Positions 8,145 through 16,715 of a DNA stretch of 64,000 nt are shown here, one piece after another. Origin of the DNA: Paenibacillus sp. URB8-2 (GTDB taxonomy: Bacteria; Bacillota; Bacilli; Paenibacillales; Paenibacillaceae); NCBI RefSeq assembly GCF_013393385.1, contig NZ_AP023239.1:5394001-5458000 (forward strand), in the 5' to 3' direction. The position numbers were made by a program, and so were the translations under genes. The notes under the pieces were generated by a model. The model had not been told where the DNA came from and made no database searches. It saw nothing but the letters and a program-made list of their open reading frames with translations. Positions within the stretch are counted from its first letter, which is position 1; the number at the start of each line of letters is the position of its first letter.

Positions 8145-9053
8145 ATGAATAAAGTACAAATTGAGCTGTTCGTCAAAATTGCCGAAAGCGGCAGCTTCAC
8201 GCGGGCCGGACAGGAGATGAACATGACCCAGCCCGCGGTCAGCCGGGCGATTTCTACACTTGAAGCCGAGCTGGATGTGCAGCTGCTGGTGCGGGACCGG
8301 CGCGGTATTGCGCTGACGGAGGTGGGCAAGCGGATTCTTGTCGCCTTTCGCGACATTCTCAAAGGTTTCGGCAAGGTGGAACAGGAAATCGCAGCGGAAA
8401 AAGGGCTCGAAAAGGGCCTGATTTCCATCGGCGCTTTTCCCGCAGCCTCGTCCTATTTCATTCCGAAGATTATCGGCGCCATTAACCGGCAGTATCCCCA
8501 GCTTGAATTCCGTCTCCATGAGGGAACGATCGCCGAAGTGAAGGAATGGCTGGAGACAGGAGTGATCGATGTCGGCATTTTGATTCCGCCCGCTGACGAA
8601 TTCGACTCTTTTCCTCTGTTCCGAGAGAAGCTGTACGCGGTTCTGCACGCCGGGCATCCTCTCGCGGAGAAGCCTGTCGTTAAGGTGCGGGATTTCGAGA
8701 GCGAGGCGATGCTGATCTGCAAATCGGGCTACGAGCCTCCCGTCGTCGAGTTGTTCCAGAAAACGGGGGTGAACCTAAACCCGAAATACGTGATCAACAG
8801 CTATCACACCGCCCTGAATATGGTGCGGGAGGGACTGGCCTCCGCCGTTATGTCCCGCCTGTCCCTGCTGTCCCCGCCGGACGGCGTAGCCATCCGGGAG
8901 CTTGAGCCTGCGGCATACCGGGACATCCACCTTGCGGTGAACTCAGCCGAAAGCTGTTCCATTGCGGTCAGGCTCTTTATCGACACGGCGCTGAAGCTGT
9001 TTGCCGGGACGGAAACGGAAGGCTTAAACCGGGACGGGCATAGACCGTATTGA
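8145..9053 (+). CDS. LysR-family transcriptional regulator
   Basis: About 302 residues. The N-terminal winged helix contains ELFVKIAESGSFTRAGQEM, MTQPAVSRAISTLEAEL and LLVRDRRGIALTEVGKR. A periplasmic-binding-like effector domain follows from about residue 90. It probably controls the divergent EamA/flavin-reductase operon. The start is uncertain. ATG 8145 fits the family length, but AAGGAG at 8123-8128 is 16 nt upstream; the first family-compatible codon at normal spacing would be an in-frame ATA (8136). A further in-frame ATG at 8109 has no ribosome binding site. Confidence 0.85.
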   Translation: MNKVQIELFVKIAESGSFTRAGQEMNMTQPAVSRAISTLEAELDVQLLVRDRRGIALTEVGKRILVAFRDILKGFGKVEQEIAAEKGLEKGLISIGAFPAASSYFIPKIIGAINRQYPQLEFRLHEGTIAEVKEWLETGVIDVGILIPPADEFDSFPLFREKLYAVLHAGHPLAEKPVVKVRDFESEAMLICKSGYEPPVVELFQKTGVNLNPKYVINSYHTALNMVREGLASAVMSRLSLLSPPDGVAIRELEPAAYRDIHLAVNSAESCSIAVRLFIDTALKLFAGTETEGLNRDGHRPY

Positions 9054-9090
9054 TCGAGGTGCTGGCCTATTCAGAGCGAATCATCATTTC

Positions 9091-9110
9091 GCCGCGCTGC
9101 ACAGCGCGGC
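9091..9110. terminator. Perfect hairpin between LysR and aldo/keto reductase genes
   Basis: GCCGCGCTG pairs with CAGCGCGGC around a CA loop. No T-run follows, so it may be an mRNA 5' stabilising or protein-binding hairpin rather than a terminator. It lies 14 nt upstream of the next Shine-Dalgarno. Confidence 0.5.
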
Positions 9111-9138
9111 AATATTAATATTTGAGGAGGATTGAAGC

Positions 9139-10116
9139 ATGAAATATGAACGTCTCGGAGCAAGCGGGCTTCAAGTATCGCAGCTGGGGCTCGGCACCAA
9201 CGCCTTCGGCAAGCGGGCGAATCAGGCCGCTTCCACGGCGGTGCTGCATACGGCCCTGGACAACGGGATTAACTTCATCGACACCGCCAATATATACGCC
9301 GGAACGGAGTCGGAGCGGATCATTGGAGAAGCGCTCGCGGGCAGGAGGCATGAAGCCGTACTCGCTACAAAGGCCGGTCTGGTGAGAAGCCCCGGACCCG
9401 GGGGCAGCGGTTCGTCCAGATTTCATCTCATACGGGAGCTGGAGGAAAGCCTCCGGCGTCTGAAGACGGATTATGTGGATCTGTACCAGATTCACACCTT
9501 CGATCCCCATACGCCGCTGGAGGAAACGCTACGCACGCTGGATGACATGGTATCCTCCGGCAAGGTGCGCTACATCGGCGCCTCGAATTATGCCGCATGG
9601 GAGCTGGTAAAGGCGCTCGGCATCAGCGAACGGATGGGCTATGAGCGCTATGTATCGCTCCAGTGCAGCTATTCGCTGGCCGACCGCACGCCGGAACGGG
9701 AACTGGTTCCGGCCTGCCTGGACCAGGGCGTCGGCATTATCCCGTACTTCCCGCTGGCCGGCGGCATCCTGACCGGCAAATACGGCGCGGGAAAAGAAGC
9801 CCCTACAGGCTCCAGAGCGGACACCGATCCGAACTTCGCCCGGTTCCTGACCGATGAACGGATCACTCTGGGGCGGGAGACGGCCGCGCTCGCGGCGGAG
9901 CTGGAGACAACGCCCGCCGCTCTGTCCCTGGCCTGGCTCATAAGCCGTCCGTCTGTGTCCACCGTTATCGTCGGCGCCACCCGGGCGGAGCAGTTGAAAG
10001 AGAGCCTGAAGAGCGTTTCCCTTGCTCTGAGCGCCGAGACGCTGGAGAAGCTTGACACCATAAGCCGCCCTTTCATCCACGGCGAGCCTTTTGCCGTGTA
10101 CCGTCTGCCGGAGTGA
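9139..10116 (+). CDS. Aldo/keto reductase
   Basis: A 325-residue NADPH-dependent oxidoreductase with a TIM barrel. The catalytic tetrad can be read: Asp and Tyr in NFIDTANIYAG, Lys in LATKAG and His in DLYQIHTFDP. The NADP-binding C-terminal part includes VSTVIVGATRAEQLKES. It resembles the YghZ/GPR group acting on aldehydes and ketones; the exact substrate is unknown. GAGGAGG precedes the ATG. It is a single gene, possibly part of the window's run of aldehyde and quinone detoxification genes. Confidence 0.88.
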   Translation: MKYERLGASGLQVSQLGLGTNAFGKRANQAASTAVLHTALDNGINFIDTANIYAGTESERIIGEALAGRRHEAVLATKAGLVRSPGPGGSGSSRFHLIRELEESLRRLKTDYVDLYQIHTFDPHTPLEETLRTLDDMVSSGKVRYIGASNYAAWELVKALGISERMGYERYVSLQCSYSLADRTPERELVPACLDQGVGIIPYFPLAGGILTGKYGAGKEAPTGSRADTDPNFARFLTDERITLGRETAALAAELETTPAALSLAWLISRPSVSTVIVGATRAEQLKESLKSVSLALSAETLEKLDTISRPFIHGEPFAVYRLPE

Positions 10117-10302
10117 CGGGCGGGCAGCAGCTTACTGCCAGGTCAATTCCTTTTTTTCACCCTATGTTGCCTATTGGAAAATCAATATAAATCTTCCTTT
10201 GGCATCGACAAATTAGGACAAGTTATTTACTCCAAAGCTGATATACTACAAGGCAAAATCGGCATATATCCGGTTTATACCATTTTCAGGGAGGAACAGA
10301 AT

Positions 10303-11769
10303 TTGAGAACAAAGGTCGCTGCTGTCGTAGGTTCAATGCTGATTGCCACCAGCCTGTTAGCGGGGTCCGGGTATGCCAAGCAGGCCAACCAGGCCAACCA
10401 GGCGCCTCAGAAACAAAAGTATGTGATTGCGTTTCAATTTTCACTTCCGGTAGACTATGAAACAATAGTGACGAAAGCGGGCGGTACAGTGCTTCGGGCC
10501 ATCCCGGAATTAGGCGGACTCGAAGCTGAATCCGAAAGACCGGACTTTCTTTCAAATCTGAACGGGATTTCCGGCATTCAAGCGGCCAACCCCGAATTGG
10601 AGTACAAGCTGGATGAAGATACCGCAGCCGCCGACGGCCAGCCGGTGACCGATATTCCGCAGGACGCCGATACGTATTGGTCCTATCAATGGGACATCCA
10701 GCGGATTACGAATAACGGCGCCTCCTACAATCTGGAAACAGGCGGCACGACGAACCCCGACGGAACAGTCACGCACAAGGCGGTTGTAGGCGTCATCGAT
10801 ACGGGAATCGACGCCGACCACCCGGACCTGAAGGCGAATTTCCTCGGTGGCGTGAACTTTGTCCCGGCAGGTGTCGACGCCAGTGAAACAGGCGATCCGA
10901 GCGACATCAGGGACCGCGAAGGCCACGGCACGCATGTTGCCGGCTCCATAGCGGCCAGCGGCAAGGTCAAGGGTGTAGGTCCAGGCCTTGGCATCCGGTC
11001 GTACCGTGTATTTGCGGCCGAGGGCGGCGCGCCGACCTCATGGATTGCCGCGGCCATCGTCCAGGCAGCCAAGGACAAGGTCGACGTCATCAATATGTCG
11101 ATCGGAGGCTACGACGGCATTGCCAGATACACCTATAACGGTATCAAGTACAACGACGTGGCGGATTTCCTTCTCTGGAAGCGCGCGCTGCAGTATGCCG
11201 TAGGCCGCAACGTTACGGTCGTCGCGGCCGCAGGCAACGAGTCGCTGGATTTGAACGACTCGAAAGCTGTGGTCAACTATATAAACCAGACGTACGGCTA
11301 CCTCGGCCTGACCTTCAAAAGCGCCGTTAGAGAAGTGCCGGGCACGCTCCCGGGCGTCATCAACGTCTCTTCGTCGAATCAGTGGTCTTCGGACAAGATC
11401 GCGTTCTATTCCAACTACGGCAGCGCGATCGACGTCGCCGCTCCCGGCGGGGACAACGGGCCGGTCTATGATGCAAGCCGAAATCTCGACGAGCGGGATT
11501 TCCATTACCGCACGCTCAGCACATGGCCGACCTACCTGGAGCCATACTTCACATCGAACTTGAGGGGCTATGCGCTCCTGCACGGCACTTCGATGGCGGC
11601 TCCGAAGGTTGCTGGCATTGCGGGCGTCATCAAGGCTGCGCATCCGGAATATACGCCGGCTCAGGTGCAAGCGCTCATCAAGCAGACGGCCAACGATCTG
11701 GGTAAGCCGGGGCAAGATCCCCTGTTCGGCTCGGGCGAAGCCAATATCTTCAATGCCTTAAGCCGGTAA
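10303..11769 (+). CDS. Secreted subtilisin-like serine protease (peptidase S8)
   Basis: A 488-residue preproprotein read from a TTG start with AGGGAGG 8 nt upstream; in-frame codons further upstream are AT-rich leader. A Sec signal peptide (RTKVAAVVGSMLIATSLLAG, cut near SGYAKQ) precedes an inhibitor-I9-like propeptide (about residues 40-100). The catalytic triad is Asp in VIDTGID (about 166), His in GHGTHVAGS (about 208) and Ser in GTSMAAPKVAG (about 430). The oxyanion Asn lies in AAAGNES. It is inferred to be an extracellular protease. A terminator follows directly. Confidence 0.9.
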   Translation: MRTKVAAVVGSMLIATSLLAGSGYAKQANQANQAPQKQKYVIAFQFSLPVDYETIVTKAGGTVLRAIPELGGLEAESERPDFLSNLNGISGIQAANPELEYKLDEDTAAADGQPVTDIPQDADTYWSYQWDIQRITNNGASYNLETGGTTNPDGTVTHKAVVGVIDTGIDADHPDLKANFLGGVNFVPAGVDASETGDPSDIRDREGHGTHVAGSIAASGKVKGVGPGLGIRSYRVFAAEGGAPTSWIAAAIVQAAKDKVDVINMSIGGYDGIARYTYNGIKYNDVADFLLWKRALQYAVGRNVTVVAAAGNESLDLNDSKAVVNYINQTYGYLGLTFKSAVREVPGTLPGVINVSSSNQWSSDKIAFYSNYGSAIDVAAPGGDNGPVYDASRNLDERDFHYRTLSTWPTYLEPYFTSNLRGYALLHGTSMAAPKVAGIAGVIKAAHPEYTPAQVQALIKQTANDLGKPGQDPLFGSGEANIFNALSR

Positions 11770-11826
11770 TCACGCCTCCGGCCTGAATGGCTAAGCACCC
11801 TAATGTTCAAGCGGCATCACGGCATC

Positions 11827-11862
11827 AATCCCCTCTCTTCTTAGAGGCGGGATGTTTTTCTT
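11827..11862 (+). terminator. Terminator after subtilase gene
   Basis: ATCCCCTCT pairs with AGAGGCGGGAT (with a small bulge), followed by GTTTTTCTTTT. Confidence 0.7.
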
Positions 11863-11881
11863 TTACTCCAAAGAGAGCGGT

Positions 11882-11887
11882 TATAAT
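11882..11887 (+). promoter_or_regulatory. -10 box of the acetyltransferase gene
   Basis: A TATAAT hexamer directly overlaps an in-frame ATG at 11886. Transcription would begin near 11894, which argues against that ATG and for the TTG start at 11973. The -35 region is poor (TTCTTT). Confidence 0.45.
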
Positions 11888-11972
11888 GAAAGAACGCCGC
11901 CAATTAGGGCTGCGGGGGGCTCCCCGGATTCGGAACAGGAAAACGAAAGCTGATTATGGAGATGATGCCGTT

Positions 11973-12380
11973 TTGGATATTAGGATGATTCATAAAGACC
12001 AGGCATGGCGGCTGCGTCATGAAGTCATGTGGCCGGAAAAGGATCTCGATTATGTAAAGCTTAAAGATGATGATGAGGGGACTCACTTCGGGCTTTTTGA
12101 AGGGGAAGCGCTGATTTCAGCCGTCTCTCTTTTTGTACATGGATCGGAAGCGCAGTTCCGCAAGTTTGCGACATTAACCTCGCATCAAAATCAGGGGTAC
12201 GGGAGCCGATTACTGTTCCATATCCTCGGGGAAGCAGAGCAGGCCGGCGTGAAACGGATTTACTGCAATGCCAGGAGCGGAAAAGTTTCGTTCTATGAAA
12301 AGTTTGGATTAACCCCAACAGCAAGCACGTTTACTAAAGGCGGCAAAGATTATATAGTGATGGAACGGTTCTTCGGGTGA
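11973..12380 (+). CDS. GNAT-family N-acetyltransferase
   Basis: A 135-residue acyltransferase using acetyl-CoA. The CoA-binding motif A is FRKFATLTSHQNQGYGSRLL (Q-x-x-G-x-G/A as HQNQGYGSR). FYEKFGLTPTASTF is the usual C-terminal motif B. The substrate is unknown; it resembles the YjcF/ElaA type. TTG 11973 is preferred, with GGAG 11 nt upstream. ATG 11886 would add 29 basic residues without family resemblance and coincides with a TATAAT box. It is followed by a strong bidirectional terminator. Confidence 0.75.
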   Translation: MDIRMIHKDQAWRLRHEVMWPEKDLDYVKLKDDDEGTHFGLFEGEALISAVSLFVHGSEAQFRKFATLTSHQNQGYGSRLLFHILGEAEQAGVKRIYCNARSGKVSFYEKFGLTPTASTFTKGGKDYIVMERFFG

Positions 12381-12414
12381 GAGAATAAAATCATTGATAA
12401 GTCCTAAAACAGGA

Positions 12415-12451
12415 GCAGGCCAGCCGGTATTTCGGCTGGCCTGCTTTGTTT
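12415..12451. terminator. Bidirectional terminator between acetyltransferase gene and hcp
   Basis: GCAGGCCAGCCG (12415-12426) pairs perfectly with CGGCTGGCCTGC (12433-12444), followed by TTTGTTT. It serves the convergent genes on both sides. Confidence 0.85.
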
Positions 12452-12496
12452 AGGTTTGGACTTGAGGTCCGCTCTTTTCTAACCTTGACGGTTCGG

Positions 12497-14152
12497 TTAC
12501 ACCGCGGACAGGAAACGTTCCATGTCTTCATTCACGGTCGTGATTCCGCCGATGCCGAACGTCTCGACCAGAACCTTCGCCACATTCGGGGACAGGAAGG
12601 CCGGCAGCGTTGGGCCGAGGTGAATGTTTTTGACGCCCAGGTACAGCAGCGCCAGCAGCACGATTACCGCTTTTTGCTCATACCAGGCAATGTTGTAGGA
12701 AATCGGCAGGTCATTGATGTCCTCCAAGCCGAATACTTCCTTAAGCTTCAGCGCGATCACGGCGAGTGAATAAGAGTCGTTGCACTGGCCCGCATCGAGT
12801 ACGCGCGGAATGCCACCAATGTCGCCAAGGTCAAGCTTGTTGTACTTGTATTTGGCACAGCCAGCAGTCAGGATCACCGTATCGCTAGGCAGCGCCTCGG
12901 CAAAATCGGTATAATAGTTCCGGCTCTTCATCCGTCCGTCGCAGCCTGCCATGACGAAGAAGCGCTTGATCGCACCGGTCTTTACCGCGTCGACCACCTT
13001 GTCGGCCACTCCCATCACGGCCGCATGGGCAAAGCCGCCGACAATTTCGCCGCTCTCGATTTCGACCGGAGCCGCGCAGGTCTTAGCCTGCTCGATGATG
13101 GTGGAGAAGTCTTTCGGAGCGCCGTCTTTACCTTCCCCGATATGCTTGATGCCGGGATAGCCCGTGTTGCCTGTCGTGTACAGACGGTCCTTATAGCTGT
13201 CCTTCGGCGGCACCACGCAGTTGGTCGTCATCAGAATCGGACCGTTGAAGCTATCGAATTCCTCATTTTGTTTCCACCATGCGTTGCCATAGTTGCCGAC
13301 AAAATGGCTGTATTTTTTGAAAGCCGGGTAGTAGTGGGCTGGCAGCATTTCGCTGTGCGTGTACACGTCGATGCCCGTTCCCTCCGTCTGCTTGAGCAGC
13401 TCTTCCATGTCCTTCAGGTCGTGGCCGCTGATGAGAATGCCCGGGCGGTCGCCGACGCCGATGTTCACCTTCGTAATTTCCGGGCTGCCGTACGTCTCCG
13501 TATTGGCACGGTCCAGCAGCGCCATAACGTCAACACCGTACTTGCCGCATTCCATAACGAGACCGACCAGCTCATCCGCGGTCAGCTCATCGTTCAGCGT
13601 GGCGGCAAGTCCGCGCTCAAGGAAAGCCTGCGCGCCGGCTTCATGGTAGCCGAGCACTGCGGCATGCTCCAAATAAGCGGCCATGCCCTTCAGACCGTAG
13701 GTGAGCAGCTCGCGCAGGGAGCGGACGTCCTCGTTCTCGGTTGCAAGCACGCCGACAGCCGCCGCTTTGGCTTCCAGTTCTTCGTCTGTGCCTGGCGTCC
13801 ATTGCGCGGCGTCATGGCCTCCGAGCGACACATCTGCAAGCGAGCCGGCCAGCCGTTTTTTCCAGCCATCACGAATGACGATCCCTTCTCTGACTCTCGC
13901 AATAAATCCGTCGCGGTCGAAGTTGGCGTTGGTGATCGTTGCGAACAGGCTCTTGATGATGAAATGCTCTGAAGCAATGTCAGTCACGCCGAGTTCCCGG
14001 CCCTTTACCGCATAAATGGAGATGCCCTTCACCGTGTACAGCAGAAGATCCTGCAGATTGGCGACATCGCTCGTCTTGCCGCAGACCCCCTGAATCGTGC
14101 ACCCCGTTCCTTTAGCCGCCTCTTGGCACTGAAAACAAAACATACTGCTCAT
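12497..14152 (-). CDS. hcp: Hydroxylamine reductase (hybrid cluster protein)
   Basis: A 551-residue prismane protein. The N-terminal Fe-S cysteines are in [15 protein letters not shown] and VCGK. Hybrid-cluster ligands lie in [48 protein letters not shown] and [10 protein letters not shown]. The family reduces hydroxylamine and NO under anaerobic nitrosative stress. ATG 14152 follows AAAGGAG by about 10 nt and gives the family's standard length. It is divergent from a Crp/Fnr regulator, with a perfect palindrome at the inferred class II activator position. No separate hcr reductase gene is adjacent. Confidence 0.93.
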   Translation of the reverse strand: MSSMFCFQCQEAAKGTGCTIQGVCGKTSDVANLQDLLLYTVKGISIYAVKGRELGVTDIASEHFIIKSLFATITNANFDRDGFIARVREGIVIRDGWKKRLAGSLADVSLGGHDAAQWTPGTDEELEAKAAAVGVLATENEDVRSLRELLTYGLKGMAAYLEHAAVLGYHEAGAQAFLERGLAATLNDELTADELVGLVMECGKYGVDVMALLDRANTETYGSPEITKVNIGVGDRPGILISGHDLKDMEELLKQTEGTGIDVYTHSEMLPAHYYPAFKKYSHFVGNYGNAWWKQNEEFDSFNGPILMTTNCVVPPKDSYKDRLYTTGNTGYPGIKHIGEGKDGAPKDFSTIIEQAKTCAAPVEIESGEIVGGFAHAAVMGVADKVVDAVKTGAIKRFFVMAGCDGRMKSRNYYTDFAEALPSDTVILTAGCAKYKYNKLDLGDIGGIPRVLDAGQCNDSYSLAVIALKLKEVFGLEDINDLPISYNIAWYEQKAVIVLLALLYLGVKNIHLGPTLPAFLSPNVAKVLVETFGIGGITTVNEDMERFLSAV

Positions 14153-14217
14153 TGAATAATCGCTCCTTTTATTCATTTTCATCCGTCTGCCATCTGTGTC
14201 TTTACTTGTTACTATTG

Positions 14218-14264
14218 ATTGTAGTAGACTGACGTCGAACAATCGGTAACGGATGTTACCGATT
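14218..14264 (-). promoter_or_regulatory. hcp promoter with Crp/Fnr-type operator
   Basis: AATCGGTAAC-GGAT-GTTACCGATT (14241-14264) is a perfect 10-bp-arm palindrome. On the minus strand a TACAAT -10 box lies at 14223-14218, giving an expected start near 14211 and putting the palindrome centre at -41.5. That is the classical class II activation position of Crp/Fnr proteins. No good -35 box exists, as expected for an activator-dependent promoter. Confidence 0.75.
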
Positions 14265-14298
14265 ATCTAAAATTATTGTCAAAAATCGGAGGAATCCC

Positions 14299-14985
14299 AT
14301 GAAGCCGGAGCCCGGTGTGCTGCAGACCTGTCTGTTTTTCCGCGGGAAGAGTGTAGAGGAGCTTGACGCCATCCTGGAGACGATGCGTTACACCGTCCGG
14401 GACTGCCGCAAGTCGGAAATGATTATCAGCGAAGGCGAGACCGCCGATCGGCTGGGGATTGTTCTCTCCGGAGTGGTCGAGGTTCACAAGATTCATCCCG
14501 GCGGAGGCGGTGTAACCATCGCCAGGCTGGGAAGGGGGCAGACCTTCGGGGAAGCGGTGCTGTTCCGGAGGGAGAATGTATATCCGGCCACCATTATTTC
14601 TAAGGGGCCCAGCACCGTAATGTTCATCGGTAAGCAGGAGCTGCTGCGCCTGTTCGCTGCCGATACCGACATGCTGTCCAGATACATGGAGAACCTGTCC
14701 GAGCGGCTCGTTATGGTCAACCGCAAGCTTGAAATCCTGTCGGCCGGTTCGCTGCGCCGCCGGGTGGTGCATGATTTGCTGCATCAAGCGGACAGGCAGG
14801 GCACGGATATTATCCGGCTGCCCTTCAGCCGCAAGGAATGGGCCGAGCATCTGAATGCCGCCCGTCCTTCGCTGTCCAGGGAAATGGGCCTGCTGCGCGA
14901 CAACGGCTGGATTGCGTTCAAAGGAAACACGGTCACGCTGCTGGACCGGAGGAAGCTGGAGGGGATGATGGAGCGGGAGGAATAA
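14299..14985 (+). CDS. Crp/Fnr-family regulator of hcp (HcpR-type candidate)
   Basis: A 228-residue protein. Its N-terminal cyclic-nucleotide-binding-like beta-roll (about residues 10-125) contains MIISEGETADRLGIVLSGVV. The C-terminal Crp winged helix has RKEWAEHLNAARPSLSREMG as the recognition region. It lacks the four-cysteine cluster motif of Fnr, so it probably does not hold a 4Fe-4S centre like Fnr; haem or another ligand is possible. GGAGG precedes the ATG. It is divergent from hcp and shares the palindromic operator, so it is inferred to activate hcp under nitrosative or anaerobic conditions. Confidence 0.85.
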   Translation: MKPEPGVLQTCLFFRGKSVEELDAILETMRYTVRDCRKSEMIISEGETADRLGIVLSGVVEVHKIHPGGGGVTIARLGRGQTFGEAVLFRRENVYPATIISKGPSTVMFIGKQELLRLFAADTDMLSRYMENLSERLVMVNRKLEILSAGSLRRRVVHDLLHQADRQGTDIIRLPFSRKEWAEHLNAARPSLSREMGLLRDNGWIAFKGNTVTLLDRRKLEGMMEREE

Positions 14986-15028
14986 GGCTGCAGCCCCAGG
15001 AGTTTGCCGAGTATGCACAATAGAGATG

Positions 15029-15061
15029 AAAAAATGACCTTCCTTATTCAGGAAGGTCATT
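15029..15061 (-). terminator. Terminator at the 3' end of the HD-GYP gene
   Basis: AATGACCTTCCT (15033-15044) pairs with AGGAAGGTCATT (15050-15061). A T-run follows on the minus strand. The stem contains the gene's last codons, with the TAA at the loop. Confidence 0.8.
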
Positions 15062-15976
15062 CTCCTCGGTCTTCAGCAGCCTGTCGGCAATTAACGCTTG
15101 TTCAAACAACAGAACCAGTTCGCCGTCATAATGGATGCCCGACAGCCGCTTGAGCTCGTCCATCGCGACTTCGGCTGGAAGCCCCTTCCGGTAAGGCCGG
15201 TCAGAGGTCATCGCATCAAAGGTATCGGCAATGCCGATAATTTTGGCCTCGAACAGAATCTCTTCCTCCTTGATCCCGTAAGGGTAGCCGGAACCATCCA
15301 ACCGCTCATGATGCTGCAGGATAATGATGCAAATATTGTTGTAATATAAATCCTTAACCATAACATAGCCGTCATAAGAATGACGTTTCACAATCTCGAA
15401 TTCCTCTGCCGTCAATCGCCCCGGATTGTTCAGAATTTCTTCCGGCGTATGGATTTTACCAACATCGTGAAATGCGGCCGCAAAATATAAATCTTCCAGC
15501 TTGTCCTTAGGCATTCTTAACATTCTGGCCATCATCAGGCAGTATTTTTGTACTCGGCCGCTGTGCTGGTACGTATAGTTATCTTTCTCTTCTACCTGTT
15601 TAAGAACATTCTGCAGCTTTCTGATCCGATGACTTATGAGATGAAACGCCGGCTTGGTGGTGTACCACAGCAGCTTCATCTCTGTCAGACTGCTGAAATA
15701 CACCGCTTCCTGCAGATAGTGGGTGTAGAAATAATCGCCTTCACCCAGGATGACATTCCCATTATCGCCTTTATAACTGCACTCGCCTTCCAGTATGTAG
15801 AAGAACTCCATCGTATCGGCTTCTTCGCCGGGATAAATATAGAATTGCTTATCTTGCTTAATCGTCTGCAAAATTACTTCAGAGCCGTCACCTCTTGCCA
15901 GTAGCAGGTGGTCAGTGGATAACTGATGTTCTTGCGCAATGCTGTCTCCTTCCCTTCCCAAGTTCAGGCCCTTCAT
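15044..15976 (-). CDS. Cupin-like / HD-GYP c-di-GMP phosphodiesterase candidate
   Basis: A 310-residue protein. The N-terminal third is cupin-like (FYILEGECSYKGDNGNVILG). From about residue 130 there is an HD-GYP domain with HDVGKIHTPEEIL, KRHSYDGY and HHERLDGSGYP, the metal-binding His/Asp set and the GYP triplet. The family hydrolyses cyclic di-GMP. AAAGGG lies 8 nt before the ATG. It follows a secreted-protein gene by 15 bp on the same strand and is near a GGDEF-EAL protein, forming a c-di-GMP cluster. No transmembrane segment is seen. Confidence 0.85.
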   Translation of the reverse strand: MKGLNLGREGDSIAQEHQLSTDHLLLARGDGSEVILQTIKQDKQFYIYPGEEADTMEFFYILEGECSYKGDNGNVILGEGDYFYTHYLQEAVYFSSLTEMKLLWYTTKPAFHLISHRIRKLQNVLKQVEEKDNYTYQHSGRVQKYCLMMARMLRMPKDKLEDLYFAAAFHDVGKIHTPEEILNNPGRLTAEEFEIVKRHSYDGYVMVKDLYYNNICIIILQHHERLDGSGYPYGIKEEEILFEAKIIGIADTFDAMTSDRPYRKGLPAEVAMDELKRLSGIHYDGELVLLFEQALIADRLLKTEENDLPE

Positions 15977-15991
15977 AATTTCAACCCTTTC

Positions 15992-16597
15992 TTATAACTC
16001 TATAGCGATAGGATCGATCCAAACCTCGCGATCTGCGATCTTCACAAGCTTCCAGAAACGTTCGGCAACCACGCCCAGTTCAGCCGCTTGAGCGATGGCT
16101 GTGTCGGCGATTTGCAAGGTTTCGTTATATAGATCCGTAACCAGCTTGTCCAGAGCGCTGGTGTAAATTTTGGTGCGTTCAGCGATCAAAGTGCCTTCCG
16201 AAGCTGCTTCCGCATTAAATTCGGCGATTTGGTCCTTCGCAGCCTCCGAATCCGCTCCCCCGGGGGTGAACAACTGATCGACCAGCTCATCGGAAGCCGT
16301 CTTCACTTCCGCTACATCCGCCGATACTTGGGCATTGTCCGGATTCAGCTCCGCTGCAGCCTTGAGCTGCTGGATTACTTGAATATCTCTCAAGTAGGCC
16401 TCTTGTAGTATATCGGCTTCCGCGACAGCTTTTTCAATCTTTTCGTCAATTTCTTGGTTGGCATTCTCAATAATTTGGAGCGCTTTCTGCTGATCTTGGG
16501 TGAGGTTGTCCGCCGCCGGCGATGCAAAGACCGCGCCGCTGACCAGAAACAGCGCCAGCATAAAGATCGAGCCGCTTGCCAATAGCTTCTTTAACAT
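15992..16597 (-). CDS. Secreted alpha-helical protein of unknown function
   Basis: 201 residues. The signal peptide (LKKLLASGSIFMLALFLVSG, cut near AVFASPAA) is followed by a Glu/Ala-rich, strongly helical, coiled-coil-like region rich in NANQEIDEKIEKAVAEADIL-type heptads. No known domain was recognised. ATG 16597 is preferred to the upstream GTG 16603, because AAGGA is 8 nt from the ATG and only 2 nt from the GTG. It is the first gene before the HD-GYP gene (15-bp gap), so it may be an extracytoplasmic partner or simply an operon neighbour. Confidence 0.6.
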   Translation of the reverse strand: MLKKLLASGSIFMLALFLVSGAVFASPAADNLTQDQQKALQIIENANQEIDEKIEKAVAEADILQEAYLRDIQVIQQLKAAAELNPDNAQVSADVAEVKTASDELVDQLFTPGGADSEAAKDQIAEFNAEAASEGTLIAERTKIYTSALDKLVTDLYNETLQIADTAIAQAAELGVVAERFWKLVKIADREVWIDPIAIEL

Positions 16598-16715
16598 GTC
16601 CACTATCCTTCCGCGAATGGGTTGAATTTCAGTTTAATTATAGTATCGAAGGTTGCCGTTTGCCAGTTTTATCCGTCGAAAAATGCGCGGAATCGACGGA
16701 TTATTAGGAATTTTT

